Assembly (NCBI GenBank): GCA_018242465.1
Contig: JAFEBY010000090.1
Location: 1-64,000, forward strand
From: Pseudomonadota bacterium
GTDB taxonomy: Bacteria > Pseudomonadota > Gammaproteobacteria > Xanthomonadales > Xanthomonadaceae
Direction: 5' to 3'
DNA length: 64,000 nucleotides
Shown here one piece after another: positions 1 through 9,630 of the stretch. Under the pieces are notes generated by a model that saw only the letters and a list, made by a program, of their open reading frames with translations, had not been told where the DNA came from and ran no database searches. The stretch's first letter is position 1, and every line of letters starts with the position of its first letter. A program made the translations under genes and the position numbers.

Positions 1-579
1 CGCGAACGACTCCACTGGCGGTAGCGAAGCCTCGCGACCCTGCAGCGCGGCGCCGTACAGCGCACCGAGATCGCGCACGATCACCCACCACGACCAGCCA
101 TCGCAGATGACGTGGTGCGCGGACAGCAGCAGGCGATGCGACTGTGGGCCAATGCGATACAGCGCGGCGCGGAACAGCGGGCCATCCTGGAGGTCGAACG
201 GGTGCGAAACCGCTGCAGCCTCCGCCTTTGCCAGCTGTTCGCTTTGCGCCAGAAGATCGAGTCCGGAAAGATCCTCGATCGCCAACGGCAGCATCGCCTG
301 CTCGAGCACGCACAATGTCTGGCCGTCCCCCGACAGCACCGAGTGCAAGGCGTCGTGGCGCTGCACCAATGCCTGCAATGCCTGCTTCAGGGCTGCATGG
401 TCGAGCGCACCTTCAAGGCGAATGTTCAGTGCTTCGTTGTATGCCAGCGAAGCTTCGCGGTCGAGATGATCGGCCAGCCAGATTTCGCGCTGCCCTTCGG
501 TAGTCGGCACCACCCGCAGCAAGGCTTGCGCGAAGGGGTCGTGGACGACTGGTGGAGACGCGATGGTATCGACGGCCAT
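1..579 (-). CDS. NRPS, N-terminal condensation domain (partial, runs off window)
   Basis: This is the first 193 residues of a non-ribosomal peptide synthetase; the rest lies beyond base 1. It opens with a condensation domain: an early C1-like segment (GQREIWLA, about residues 28–35) and the catalytic HHxxxDG motif read as HHVICDG (about residues 155–161). The ATG at 579 follows the stop of the NRPS–PKS gene by 2 bp, so the two are almost certainly cotranscribed. A condensation domain at the N terminus fits acceptance of the acyl chain made by the preceding protein. Which amino acid it adds cannot be told because the adenylation domain is outside the window. Confidence 0.9.
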   Translation of the reverse strand, partial: MAVDTIASPPVVHDPFAQALLRVVPTTEGQREIWLADHLDREASLAYNEALNIRLEGALDHAALKQALQALVQRHDALHSVLSGDGQTLCVLEQAMLPLAIEDLSGLDLLAQSEQLAKAEAAAVSHPFDLQDGPLFRAALYRIGPQSHRLLLSAHHVICDGWSWWVIVRDLGALYGAALQGREASLPPVESFA

Positions 580-581
580 GC

Positions 582-3500
582 TCAGACCTCCACCTTCACG
601 TACTGGCCTGGCGCTTCGGGATCGGGTGCGTACCACGCCGGCTGCCCCTGCGGATCACGCCCCAGCCGCGCACCGGCAACCTTCGGCGCACCGGCATCCA
701 TCACCGTCTGTGGCGTTGCCTTGGGCTTGGGCAGGAAACCCGATTCCTGCAATTCGTCGATCGACGCCTTGAAGGCTTCGGCGATCCGGGCGAAATCGGC
801 TTCGGTGTGCGCAGTGGTGAAAAAGCACGGGAAGTTGTCGAGGATGTGGACGCCGCGGCTGCGCATCATCGCGAACAGCAGGTCCTGCAACGGATGGTCC
901 TCAAGGAAAAAGGTCTTCCACACCGAGGCGAAATGACGCACTTCCACCGGCGCGCCGACCGCCGCGCAATGGCGGTTGAGGTCATCGGCGAATGCAGTGA
1001 TGCGCTGGTTCAGGCGCGTCTGCAGTTCCGGGCCTTGTGCCTTGAGGTGCTTCAGCACTGCGGCAGCTGCGGCCAGTGCCAACGGGTGGCGGACAAAAGT
1101 ACCGGCGAAATAGGTCACGCCGACCGTGGGGACGGAGTCGTCGCCGAACTGCCAGTCGCCACCGTCGAGCGCATCCATGTATTCGCGTTTGCCGGCGATC
1201 ACGCCGATCGGGAAGCCACCGCCAACGACCTTTCCATACGTCGCCAAATCCGCCTTGATGCCGAACATGCCCTGGGCCCCGGCGGGATGCGCACGGAACC
1301 CGGTGACGACTTCATCGAAGACCAGCAAGGTGCCGGAAGCTTCAGTGATGGCGCGCAGTTCCTTGAGGAATTCCACCGGTTGGAAATCCGGGCGACGGCT
1401 CTGCACCGGTTCCACCAGCACGGCTGCGAGTTCGTCGGCATGCTCGCGCAACCATTGCGCCGATTCATCGGTGCCGTAATCGAGCACAACCACATGTTCG
1501 GCGGTATTGCGCAGGATGCCCGGTGCGGCGGGGACCGCGCGATGCGCGCGAGTCCCGCGCACGATCATCTCGTCGATGATGCCGTGGTAGGCACCACTGA
1601 ATACGGCGACAGTATCGCGACCGGTCGCCGTGCGCGCGATGCGCAATGCGCCCAGCACCGCTTCCGATCCGGTATTGCATAGTGCGGCGCGATCGTTGCC
1701 GGTCACGTCGCAGAACAATTCGGCGACCTCGCCCGCAAGCACGTGCTGCGGGCCAATTTCGTATCCGGCATCGAGCTGGGTGCGAACGGCATCCAGTACA
1801 AAATCAGGCTGCCAACCGAACAGGCTCATGCCGAAACCGTTGAGGGCATCGACATAGTCATTGCCGTCGAGGTCGGTCAGGTGTGCGCCCTTGGATCGCT
1901 CCATCACGATCTGATAGGTGATTTCCTTGAGCATTGGCTTGAAGCCGTTGACCACGCGTGGATCTGCCAGTCGGACGCGATGGCGTTGGGTATATGCCTT
2001 CGATGCCATCGTGCGCGCGACATAGCGCTGGATGAATGCGTCGAGGCGATCACGTTGCTTGGGGCCCAGCTCGGACGATGCCGCGTTGTCGATGCGAGCG
2101 ATCGCCCCAAAGGCTTTCTTGACGTCGTAGCGGGTATGTGCGAGCGCATCCGCTTCAGCCTGGTCGGAGGATTGCGGCGATTCGGGCTGCATCGATGCGG
2201 CTGCAGCCGCGGGAACCGCAGCCGCCAATACCGGAGCCTGTGCAGCAACAACCGGCGCGGCACCACCCAACAGTTCAAGCTGGCGCTGCATCAACTGCAT
2301 CTGCTGCGCGATCAACTGCTGGAGATCGCCGGAAACTGGGGCCGCCATTGCGGCAACCGCGGGATTCATCATCAACGCGGGCGATGCAGCGGCCACGGGC
2401 GGCTCCACCCGAACTTCGGCGCGGGCCGGGGCGATCATGGCCCCAAGCGCCGCGCCAAGCCGTGACAGGCTGGAATATTCGCCCATCAATTGACGGAAAC
2501 TGACCTTGGTGCCGAAGGACTTCTGCAACTGCAACGCGATCTGGGTCAGGGTGAGGCTGTCCAATCCGGCTTCGACGAAATTGGCGTCCTCGTGCATGCC
2601 CGCCATGTCCATCCCGGAGACATCCTCGAACACATCGCGAATGCGTGCGATCACATTCGGGTCCAGAATCGTTTGCGCCGCCTGTGCGACTGGCGCGGGA
2701 TTGTTTGCTGACATGGAATTCTCCCCGGGAATCACGGCAGTTGCAGCGGGCGTTTCGGCGACCGCGGATAGCCAATAGGTCTTGCGTTCGAATGGATAGG
2801 TCGGAAGTTCAAGGCGATGACGACGCTGGCGCGAGTCGAGACGATGCGTGGCGACATCGATGCCGGCGCACCATAGCGCGCCAACCGCTTGAAGCATGGC
2901 CTGCGCTTCCGTCCCAACGTTGTCTGCCAGAGATGGTTGTGCAAATTGGCCTTCGCCAAAGCGCTGTTGCTTCGCCAACTGACTGAGTATGTTGCGCGGG
3001 CCCGCCTCGAGCAGAGCTCGCGCACCGGGCAGCGCGAGTGCCGTCGCCGCCGCATGGTTGTATTGCACCGGCGAACGCAGTTGGTTGACCCAGTAGTCCA
3101 CCGACATCGCTTCGGCATCACTCAATCGTTCACCGGTCACGGAGGAGATGATCGGCAGCATGGGAGCATTGCGCGTGCAGGCGGTCACCGCCTCCGCGAA
3201 GGGTGCCAGCACCGGCTCCATCATCCGCGAATGGAAGGCATGCGAGGTGCGCAGCGGCGTACAAGCGATCTGCTCCGCAGCCAATTTCGCAACGAAGGCG
3301 TCGACCGCTTCGGCGGTGCCGGCAACAACGCAGGAACGCGGCCCGTTGACGGCTGCAAGATCAAGATCGGCTGGCAGGCGCGCCAGCAGATCGGCTTCAG
3401 AAAGGCGAACGCCGAGCATCGCGCCGGCTGGTTGCGCCTGCATCAAGGCGCCGCGTTTGGCGACGAGATCGATGGCATCCTCCAGCGAGAACACGCCGGC

Positions 3501-6500
3501 CAGCGTCGCTGCCGCGAATTCGCCGATGCTGTGGCCGAGCATCGCCACCGGCGTAACGCCCAGCGATTGCCACAGGCGGCCCAGCGCGTATTCGATCGCG
3601 AACGTCGCCGGTTGCATGCGCCAGGTTGGGCGCAGGACATCGGGATCGTCGCTGAACAGCAAGGTGCGCAGGTCTTCGCCCAAGGTGCGGCCCAGGCGCC
3701 GCGCACAGTCGTCGATGGCATCGCGGAACACCGCATGCATCTGGTACAGGTTGCGACCCATGCCGGGATAGGTTGCGCCCTGCCCCGGGAACATCACCAC
3801 CACGCCATGGTCGCCGCCCGCAGCGGTCGGCGCTGGAACTGGCTGTCGGAGCCAGCTGATTGCATCGTCGTGGCCATTCGCCGGGATCGCGCGGCGGTAC
3901 GCAAACGTGCGGCGACCACTGCGCAATGTCCAGGCGACATCGGCGAGATTGGCCTGCGGATGCTCGCCCAACCATGTCGCCAGTCGTTCTCCGGCTTGCT
4001 GCAGCGCCTGCGGCGAACGCGCCGACAGCTGCAGCAATTGCATGTCACCAGTGGCATCGGAAGACGGATCTTCCGGGGCCTGTTCCATGACGACGTGGGC
4101 ATTGGTGCCGCCAACGCCGAAGCTACTGACACCAGCGCGCCGAGGGGATGGGGAGCAGCGCCAAGCATCCGCTTCGGCGTTGGCGACGAAGGGGGTTGAA
4201 GCGAAGTTGATTGACGGGTTCGGCGCGGTGAAATGCACCGTGCCGGGAATGAAGTTCTCGCGCAGGGCAAATGCGGTCTTGATCACGCCGGCTGCACCGG
4301 CCGCGATCACCAGATGGCCGACATTGCTCTTGAGCGAACCGATGGTGCAGAAACCGGTGTCTTGCGTCGCTTCGCCGAACGCCTGCGCCAACCCTTCGAT
4401 TTCGATCGGATCGCCGATTGGCGTGGCGGTTCCATGCGCCTCGACATATCCGATGCTGCGCGGATCAATGCCGGCATCGCGATGTGCCATGCGAATGGCT
4501 TTCGCCTGCCCCGCTGCGCTCGGGGCGGTGAAGCTGGCGCGTTGGGCGCCATCATTGCTCAGGCCGATGCCGCGAATCACCGCATGGATCACATCGCCAT
4601 CGGCCTGCGCATCGGACAACCGCTTGAGCAACACCATTGCGGCGCCATCACTGAATACTGTGCCTGCCGACTTGGCATCGAACGTCCGGGTATGGCCGTC
4701 CGGGGACAGCATGCTGCCTTCCTGATAGAGGTATCCGCTATTGCTCGGGCAGGTCACCGACACGCCGCCGGCCAAAGCCATTCGGCACTGTCCGGCGCGC
4801 AGGCTCTCGACCGCCTGGCAAATGGCGACCAGCGAGGTCGAGCATCCGGTGTGGATGCTGATCGCCGGGCCGGTCAGTCCGAGCTTGTGTGCAACGCGGG
4901 TAGCGATGTAGTCCTTTTCGTTGCCCAGCATCGTCTGGAATTCGCCAACCCGCGCGATGCGGTCGGGATGTCGCGAGACATGCTTCTGGAAATAGCTGGC
5001 GTTGTACATGCCGGCGAACACGCCGACATCGCCATCGTTTTCATCGCCCGGCGCATGGCCTGCGCGCTCCATGCATTCCCAGGCAAGCTCCAGCGCTATG
5101 CGCTGCTGCGGATCCATCACTTCCGCTTCGGGCGCGCCAATCCCGAAGAATGCCGCGTCGAATTGTTCGACGCCGTCGATCACGCCACGCGCCGAGACAT
5201 AGTCGGGGTTATTGCGCAGCGATTCCGGAATGGAGGGATCGAGCGCATTCTGTTCGAACCGGGTGATGCCTTCGCGGCCTTCGCACAGCATCTCCCATAG
5301 CGATTCGACATCCGCAGCGCCAGGGAAACGTCCCGCCATGGCGATAATGGCGATCGGTTCCGACCCGTGGCGTGTCGCCGTTTCGGTCTGGTGCGGATTC
5401 GATTGCGATTCGAAACGGGACGCCAGCAAGGCCGGCGTTGGATGACTGAAGAGGTGGCCCGGGGAAGCGGCGTCAGGCAGCGTGCCGTTCTGTTTCAGGT
5501 CCGCAACCAGACGCGATGCCAGCAACGAACTGCCGCCAAGATCAAAGAAACTGTCATCGCGGCCGATGCCATCGAGATCAAGCAACACCCCCATCGCTTG
5601 GGCGATCGCGGTTTCGCGATCACCGCGTGGCACGGCATGCGGATTCGCAAGTTCGGGACGACGACGATCCGGCGCCGGCAACGCGGCCCGATCAAGCTTG
5701 CCATTGACCGTCGTCGGGAAGTGATCGAGCACGACGTAGCGCGGCGGCACCATGTAGTCCGGGAGCCTGCGCGCCAGTTCCACACGGATCGCCTGCACAT
5801 CAGGAACCTGCCCGTCTTCAGCCTGAAGATAGGCGATCAGGCGGCGCTCGCCATGTCCGGTGTCCGGTGCGGTCACGGCGGCATTCCGTATCCCGGGAAC
5901 CGCACCGAGCACGGCTTCGATCTCGCCCAGCTCGATGCGGAACCCGCGAATTTTGACCTGTTGATCGATGCGTCCGCAGAACTCGATGTTGCCGGCAGCG
6001 TTCTTGCGTACTTGGTCGCCACTGCGATAGGCCAGGCCGATGCCATCCGGTGACGGCACGAAGCGTTCGGCGGTGAGATCTGTGCGCCCGAAATACCCCA
6101 ATGCGATGCCGCTGCCGGCGATCCACAACTCGCCCGCTTCGCCATCGGCAACAGGCTGGCCACCGCCATCGACGATGTGCAGTCGTGCGTGATCGATCGC
6201 ACGTCCGATCGGCACGCTGCGCGCGTCTTCTGCGAGTTCAGTGATCGCATGGGTGACAGCGAACGTGGTGCATTCGGTCGGCCCATATCCATTGAACAGG
6301 GCGACGCTCGGTTCAGCCTCGCGCATCCGCCGTACATGCCGAACCGACAACGCCTCGCCACCGGTAAACAGCTGGCGCAGCCCATGCAACTGGTTCGGAT
6401 CCTCATCGACCACGCTGTTGAACAGTGCGGCGGTCAACCACAGATGGGTGATTCCACTGCGGCGGATTGCCTCGCCAAGACCATTCGCTGTCGGAACGGC

Positions 6501-7178
6501 CTCATGGTGGATCACCAATTGCCCGCCGTTGAGCAACGGCCCCCAAATTTCCAGGGTGGAAGCATCGAAACCGAGCGGCGCAGCCTGCAGGAATACCGTC
6601 TCAGTGCCGAGGTCGATGAAACTGACATCGCTGACCAGCCCGAGGATCGCGCGGTCTGGAATGCACACACCCTTCGGCATTCCGGTCGAACCTGAGGTGT
6701 ACATCACGTAGGCGAGGTCTTCGCTGTTGCGCGTTGCATCCGCAGTCGTCGCGCTCGCGGCGGCACAGTCTTCGATGGTCGCCGTCACCATGCCTTCCGG
6801 CAGGCGGATCGTCGCTTCACTCGCCAGCGACACCAGGCACAGCCGAGTGTCGGCGTCAGCCAGCATCATCGCCAATCGCGCAGGCGGCTGCGTCGGGTCA
6901 AGGGGAAGATAAGCCGCGCCGCAGCGCAGGATCGCCAACATCGCGATCACCGCATCGGCACCGCGTTGCGCATCCAATGCAACGATGTCGCCGGCAATCA
7001 CGCCACGTTCGCGTAGTCCGGTCGCAACCACGGCGGAAATCGTGTCCAGCTGCGCATAGCTGATGACACGATCCCCATCGCGGATCGCAATGGCATCCGG
7101 GCACTGGCCAACTCGCGCGGCGAATGCACCCACCAGCGACGACGCGACCATGTCCGTGAATGCCGGGCGCGCGTTCAC
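582..7178 (-). CDS. Hybrid NRPS–PKS: A–PCP–KS–AT–ACP–aminotransferase
   Basis: This 2198-residue assembly-line protein has its domains in clear order. The adenylation domain (about 10–500) has core motifs YTSGSTG (160–166) and NGYGPTE (296–302). It is followed by a PCP with phosphopantetheine Ser550, a ketosynthase (606–1035; Cys779, His915, His955), and an acyltransferase (1125–1420; GHSIGE Ser1217, and HAFH at 1313–1316, which is typical of malonyl-CoA specificity). Next come an ACP (Ser1541 in GLDSL), an Ala/Pro/Gln-rich linker (about 1585–1680), and a PLP aminotransferase of the glutamate-semialdehyde type (1720–2150; FDEVVTGF, Lys1983 in YGKVVGG). There is no condensation domain before the A domain, so it looks like a loading module. 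There is also no KR, DH or MT. The GTG start at 7178 has a strong GGAGGA ribosome site 6 bases upstream and overlaps the JmjC stop as GTGA. Similar PKS–aminotransferase arrangements occur in mycosubtilin/iturin and microcystin synthases. The product is inferred, not known. Confidence 0.93.
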   Translation of the reverse strand: MNARPAFTDMVASSLVGAFAARVGQCPDAIAIRDGDRVISYAQLDTISAVVATGLRERGVIAGDIVALDAQRGADAVIAMLAILRCGAAYLPLDPTQPPARLAMMLADADTRLCLVSLASEATIRLPEGMVTATIEDCAAASATTADATRNSEDLAYVMYTSGSTGMPKGVCIPDRAILGLVSDVSFIDLGTETVFLQAAPLGFDASTLEIWGPLLNGGQLVIHHEAVPTANGLGEAIRRSGITHLWLTAALFNSVVDEDPNQLHGLRQLFTGGEALSVRHVRRMREAEPSVALFNGYGPTECTTFAVTHAITELAEDARSVPIGRAIDHARLHIVDGGGQPVADGEAGELWIAGSGIALGYFGRTDLTAERFVPSPDGIGLAYRSGDQVRKNAAGNIEFCGRIDQQVKIRGFRIELGEIEAVLGAVPGIRNAAVTAPDTGHGERRLIAYLQAEDGQVPDVQAIRVELARRLPDYMVPPRYVVLDHFPTTVNGKLDRAALPAPDRRRPELANPHAVPRGDRETAIAQAMGVLLDLDGIGRDDSFFDLGGSSLLASRLVADLKQNGTLPDAASPGHLFSHPTPALLASRFESQSNPHQTETATRHGSEPIAIIAMAGRFPGAADVESLWEMLCEGREGITRFEQNALDPSIPESLRNNPDYVSARGVIDGVEQFDAAFFGIGAPEAEVMDPQQRIALELAWECMERAGHAPGDENDGDVGVFAGMYNASYFQKHVSRHPDRIARVGEFQTMLGNEKDYIATRVAHKLGLTGPAISIHTGCSTSLVAICQAVESLRAGQCRMALAGGVSVTCPSNSGYLYQEGSMLSPDGHTRTFDAKSAGTVFSDGAAMVLLKRLSDAQADGDVIHAVIRGIGLSNDGAQRASFTAPSAAGQAKAIRMAHRDAGIDPRSIGYVEAHGTATPIGDPIEIEGLAQAFGEATQDTGFCTIGSLKSNVGHLVIAAGAAGVIKTAFALRENFIPGTVHFTAPNPSINFASTPFVANAEADAWRCSPSPRRAGVSSFGVGGTNAHVVMEQAPEDPSSDATGDMQLLQLSARSPQALQQAGERLATWLGEHPQANLADVAWTLRSGRRTFAYRRAIPANGHDDAISWLRQPVPAPTAAGGDHGVVVMFPGQGATYPGMGRNLYQMHAVFRDAIDDCARRLGRTLGEDLRTLLFSDDPDVLRPTWRMQPATFAIEYALGRLWQSLGVTPVAMLGHSIGEFAAATLAGVFSLEDAIDLVAKRGALMQAQPAGAMLGVRLSEADLLARLPADLDLAAVNGPRSCVVAGTAEAVDAFVAKLAAEQIACTPLRTSHAFHSRMMEPVLAPFAEAVTACTRNAPMLPIISSVTGERLSDAEAMSVDYWVNQLRSPVQYNHAAATALALPGARALLEAGPRNILSQLAKQQRFGEGQFAQPSLADNVGTEAQAMLQAVGALWCAGIDVATHRLDSRQRRHRLELPTYPFERKTYWLSAVAETPAATAVIPGENSMSANNPAPVAQAAQTILDPNVIARIRDVFEDVSGMDMAGMHEDANFVEAGLDSLTLTQIALQLQKSFGTKVSFRQLMGEYSSLSRLGAALGAMIAPARAEVRVEPPVAAASPALMMNPAVAAMAAPVSGDLQQLIAQQMQLMQRQLELLGGAAPVVAAQAPVLAAAVPAAAAASMQPESPQSSDQAEADALAHTRYDVKKAFGAIARIDNAASSELGPKQRDRLDAFIQRYVARTMASKAYTQRHRVRLADPRVVNGFKPMLKEITYQIVMERSKGAHLTDLDGNDYVDALNGFGMSLFGWQPDFVLDAVRTQLDAGYEIGPQHVLAGEVAELFCDVTGNDRAALCNTGSEAVLGALRIARTATGRDTVAVFSGAYHGIIDEMIVRGTRAHRAVPAAPGILRNTAEHVVVLDYGTDESAQWLREHADELAAVLVEPVQSRRPDFQPVEFLKELRAITEASGTLLVFDEVVTGFRAHPAGAQGMFGIKADLATYGKVVGGGFPIGVIAGKREYMDALDGGDWQFGDDSVPTVGVTYFAGTFVRHPLALAAAAAVLKHLKAQGPELQTRLNQRITAFADDLNRHCAAVGAPVEVRHFASVWKTFFLEDHPLQDLLFAMMRSRGVHILDNFPCFFTTAHTEADFARIAEAFKASIDELQESGFLPKPKATPQTVMDAGAPKVAGARLGRDPQGQPAWYAPDPEAPGQYVKVEV

Positions 7179-8083
7179 GCAGATTCCTCCGCGTATTCAT
7201 CGCGCGCGTGGGCGACCTTTTCCCGCCAAGCGCCACGCAGCTTCAGCATCAGACCGCCCAGCGAATCCGACAATCCCGACTGTCCGATCTGTGGCGGTTG
7301 CAGTCCCAGCTTGCGCAAGGCGCCGTGGCCGGCATGCAGGCGCGCCTTCTCCCGGGTGGAATCCGTGTAATAGGTGAAGCTGATCGTGACCGATGGACCA
7401 TCGCCATTCTCGACCATGTGCGGGCTGGTCGACGGCATGTAGGCGCCCTGCCCCGGCTGCAAGTCGAAGACATGCGCACGCTCGCGGAAGGCATCGCGCC
7501 AGCGCAGCAGATAGCGCTCGTGACTGAGATGGAACAGGTCGCGCGCATGCTTGTTGGCGACTTCCTCGTCGTCATGCGGCCACACATAGACACGCTTGCG
7601 TCCCTGCACTTGCAGGATGAAATTGTGCTCGGCGTCGAAGTGGTACGGCGTGACCGTATTTGGTGACGTCACGAAGATCCAGCCGCCGCGATAGCTCATG
7701 CCGTGGTCACGGCGGTCGAGCTCCGGTTGCAGCTCACCCAGCACTTCGCGCACAAGGGTGCGGTACAGCGGATCTTTCTGGATGTTCAGCAACGACATCC
7801 ACGCCTGAGCATCGGCAAGGTTACGCAATGTATCGGCGGACGATACCGCATTCGGGAACAGCTCCGGCGCGGAATTGAACGGCGTTCCCGCCTTGGCTGA
7901 ATTGGAATGCGTTCGGACGCTCCCCTGCGCTTCCAAACGTTGCGCCAGCGCAATCAATTCTTCAAGGCGCAGCAACGGATGGTCCTGCAGGTGGTGGCGC
8001 ACCGCCTGGATGCGCCATGGGTCGAACGCCGTCCAATCGACGTCGATCCATTGCGCCATATCGATTTTTGGTACTTCTGCCAT
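7175..8083 (-). CDS. JmjC/cupin_8-type Fe(II)/2-oxoglutarate dioxygenase-like protein
   Basis: This 302-residue protein has the facial-triad spacing of the JmjC/cupin_8 family: His148 and Asp150 in TPYHFDAEHN, and a distal His222 in STSPHMVENG, within a beta-rich core. Relatives are Fe(II)- and 2-oxoglutarate-dependent hydroxylases acting on proteins or on carrier-bound amino acids. The ATG at 8083 was preferred over longer upstream readings because AGAAGAAG sits just before it; an earlier start would overlap the sugar transferase gene. The stop overlaps the GTG of the NRPS–PKS by 4 bp, so translation is probably coupled. A tailoring role (for example side-chain hydroxylation) in that pathway is inference; the substrate is unknown. 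Confidence 0.8.
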   Translation of the reverse strand: MAEVPKIDMAQWIDVDWTAFDPWRIQAVRHHLQDHPLLRLEELIALAQRLEAQGSVRTHSNSAKAGTPFNSAPELFPNAVSSADTLRNLADAQAWMSLLNIQKDPLYRTLVREVLGELQPELDRRDHGMSYRGGWIFVTSPNTVTPYHFDAEHNFILQVQGRKRVYVWPHDDEEVANKHARDLFHLSHERYLLRWRDAFRERAHVFDLQPGQGAYMPSTSPHMVENGDGPSVTISFTYYTDSTREKARLHAGHGALRKLGLQPPQIGQSGLSDSLGGLMLKLRGAWREKVAHARDEYAEESA

Positions 8084-8118
8084 CTTCTTCTCCCCCGGCC
8101 CCCCAGCCGATGCAAGTA

Positions 8119-9510
8119 TCAGCGTGCTCCCTTTCCAAACAACACCACTTCCACCGTCTGCAGCAGGATGCTGAGGTCGGAGAAGAAGGTGTGGTTCTTC
8201 ACGTAGAACAGGTCGTAACGCAGCTTTTCTTCGGCATCGCGCACCGACGCGCCGTAGGGATAGCGCAGCTGCGCCCACCCGGTCAGGCCCGGCAGCACGC
8301 TGTGGCGCATGTCGTAGTAACGAATCTGCTGGTTGAGCGAATCAACGAACTGCGGGCGTTCCGGGCGCGGTCCCACCAGGCTCATTTCGCCACGCAGCAC
8401 GTTGATCAGCTGCGGAAGTTCGTCCAAGCGGGCCATGCGGATGAACCGGCCGACACGTGTCACGCGGTCATCGTCGCGCTTGGCCCACTGCGCCACGCCG
8501 TCCTTTTCCGCATCGACGCGCATGCTTCGAAATTTGAATACCTGAAATTCCGCGCCATGGATGCCAACGCGAACCTGTTTGTAGAAGACCGATCCTTTCG
8601 ATTCCAGGCGGATGGCCAGCCCCACCAACAACATCAGCGGTGAAGCCAGCACCAGGATCAGCGATGCGAAGGCGAAATCGAAGGCGCGCTTGTTCAGGCG
8701 CCGCGGCAATGAATGATCGTAGCCATGTGAGAACACCAGCCATGAAGGATCCAGGCGGGTCAGAGTGATCATGCCGGCCTCGCGCTCGACGAAAGTCGGA
8801 AGATCGCAGACCCGCAGGCCACGGCCGATTGCGGCAAGCAACGGCTCCATATGGGATTCGCGTTCTTTATCGTCGAGCGCCACCAGGATTTCATCGGCAT
8901 CCAGCAGCTGCGCGATCTGGTCGACATTGCCTTCGCCGCGCACCAGCAGGCTCGATTCGATCTTGATTTCCTCACCCGGACTCGGCACATAGCCGATCAC
9001 GCGGAAGTTGCGACGATCATTCGCGCGGCGCATGCGCCTGTCGAGGAAACATGCAGTCTCGCCGGCGCCCAGCACCAGCACGCGTGACTTCAAAGTATGG
9101 GATGCGAATACCGAGCCCCAAATCAGACGCAGGATCATCACGCCGAAGAACCCGAGCACCAAAGCACTGATCAGCACGCCACGCCCGATGTAGGCCAGCG
9201 GGAACAGGTAATAGAGCACCAGGAGGGCGACGCCGCCGAATACGAAAGCGTAGAGCTCGCGAAGGAGGAAGCCGAAACGGTTCTTGCGCAGGTAGACGTG
9301 GTGCAACCCGAAGGCCGTCATCGACAGGCACAGCACCAGTGCGAACAGCACCGAACGCCACAACAGGTTGTTGGAGAACTCGAGGTAGCCTGGGCCGTCG
9401 TACATGAAACGCAACCAACCGGCGAGCAGGACGCTCCCGATCAGCAATGCGAATTCAAAAAACCAAAGGAAGAAAACCTTTGACGGGCCGCTTTTCCCTA
9501 GCCTTGACAT
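8119..9510 (-). CDS. Membrane sugar-phosphate transferase (undecaprenyl-phosphate, EpsB/WcaJ-like)
   Basis: The 463-residue protein has an N-terminal block of four to five hydrophobic helices (residues 10–135). A nucleotide-binding-like CoA_binding_3 segment follows (VLVLGAGETA, about 144), then a further helix (about 280), and a C-terminal bacterial sugar transferase domain with KFRSMR, RLDELPQL and SLVGPRPE motifs. This family transfers a sugar 1-phosphate to undecaprenyl phosphate to start exopolysaccharide repeat synthesis. It resembles the subfamily found with PEP-CTERM/exosortase loci. The ATG at 9510 has AGGAG about 8 bases upstream. It is the first gene of the minus-strand run leading into the JmjC and NRPS genes, with a 35 bp gap. 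Confidence 0.9.
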   Translation of the reverse strand: MSRLGKSGPSKVFFLWFFEFALLIGSVLLAGWLRFMYDGPGYLEFSNNLLWRSVLFALVLCLSMTAFGLHHVYLRKNRFGFLLRELYAFVFGGVALLVLYYLFPLAYIGRGVLISALVLGFFGVMILRLIWGSVFASHTLKSRVLVLGAGETACFLDRRMRRANDRRNFRVIGYVPSPGEEIKIESSLLVRGEGNVDQIAQLLDADEILVALDDKERESHMEPLLAAIGRGLRVCDLPTFVEREAGMITLTRLDPSWLVFSHGYDHSLPRRLNKRAFDFAFASLILVLASPLMLLVGLAIRLESKGSVFYKQVRVGIHGAEFQVFKFRSMRVDAEKDGVAQWAKRDDDRVTRVGRFIRMARLDELPQLINVLRGEMSLVGPRPERPQFVDSLNQQIRYYDMRHSVLPGLTGWAQLRYPYGASVRDAEEKLRYDLFYVKNHTFFSDLSILLQTVEVVLFGKGAR

Positions 9511-9599
9511 ATACCGCTCCTGAAATCCGTTTCAGTCCAACTCCATGCCCGTGCATGCGGCGTTCCAATCGCCTGATCACGGACTTAGATTACTTTGCA

Positions 9600-9629
9600 A
9601 TCGTCCTCTCTGCGCCGCTTTTCTGTCAA
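9600..9629 (-). promoter_or_regulatory. Possible sigma-70 promoter for the sugar transferase–NRPS run
   Basis: A perfect TTGACA reads on the minus strand at 9629–9624, 114 bp before the sugar transferase ATG. The best −10 at 18 bp spacing is only GACGAT (9605–9600), so this is a weak candidate. It lies just after the PPTase stop. Confidence 0.25.
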
Positions 9630-9630
9630 G

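Noticed and set aside
8084..8278. Longer N terminus for the JmjC protein
   Set aside because: It would overlap the sugar transferase by 160 bp and adds a basic, family-unlike segment. The internal ATG at 8083 has a strong ribosome site.
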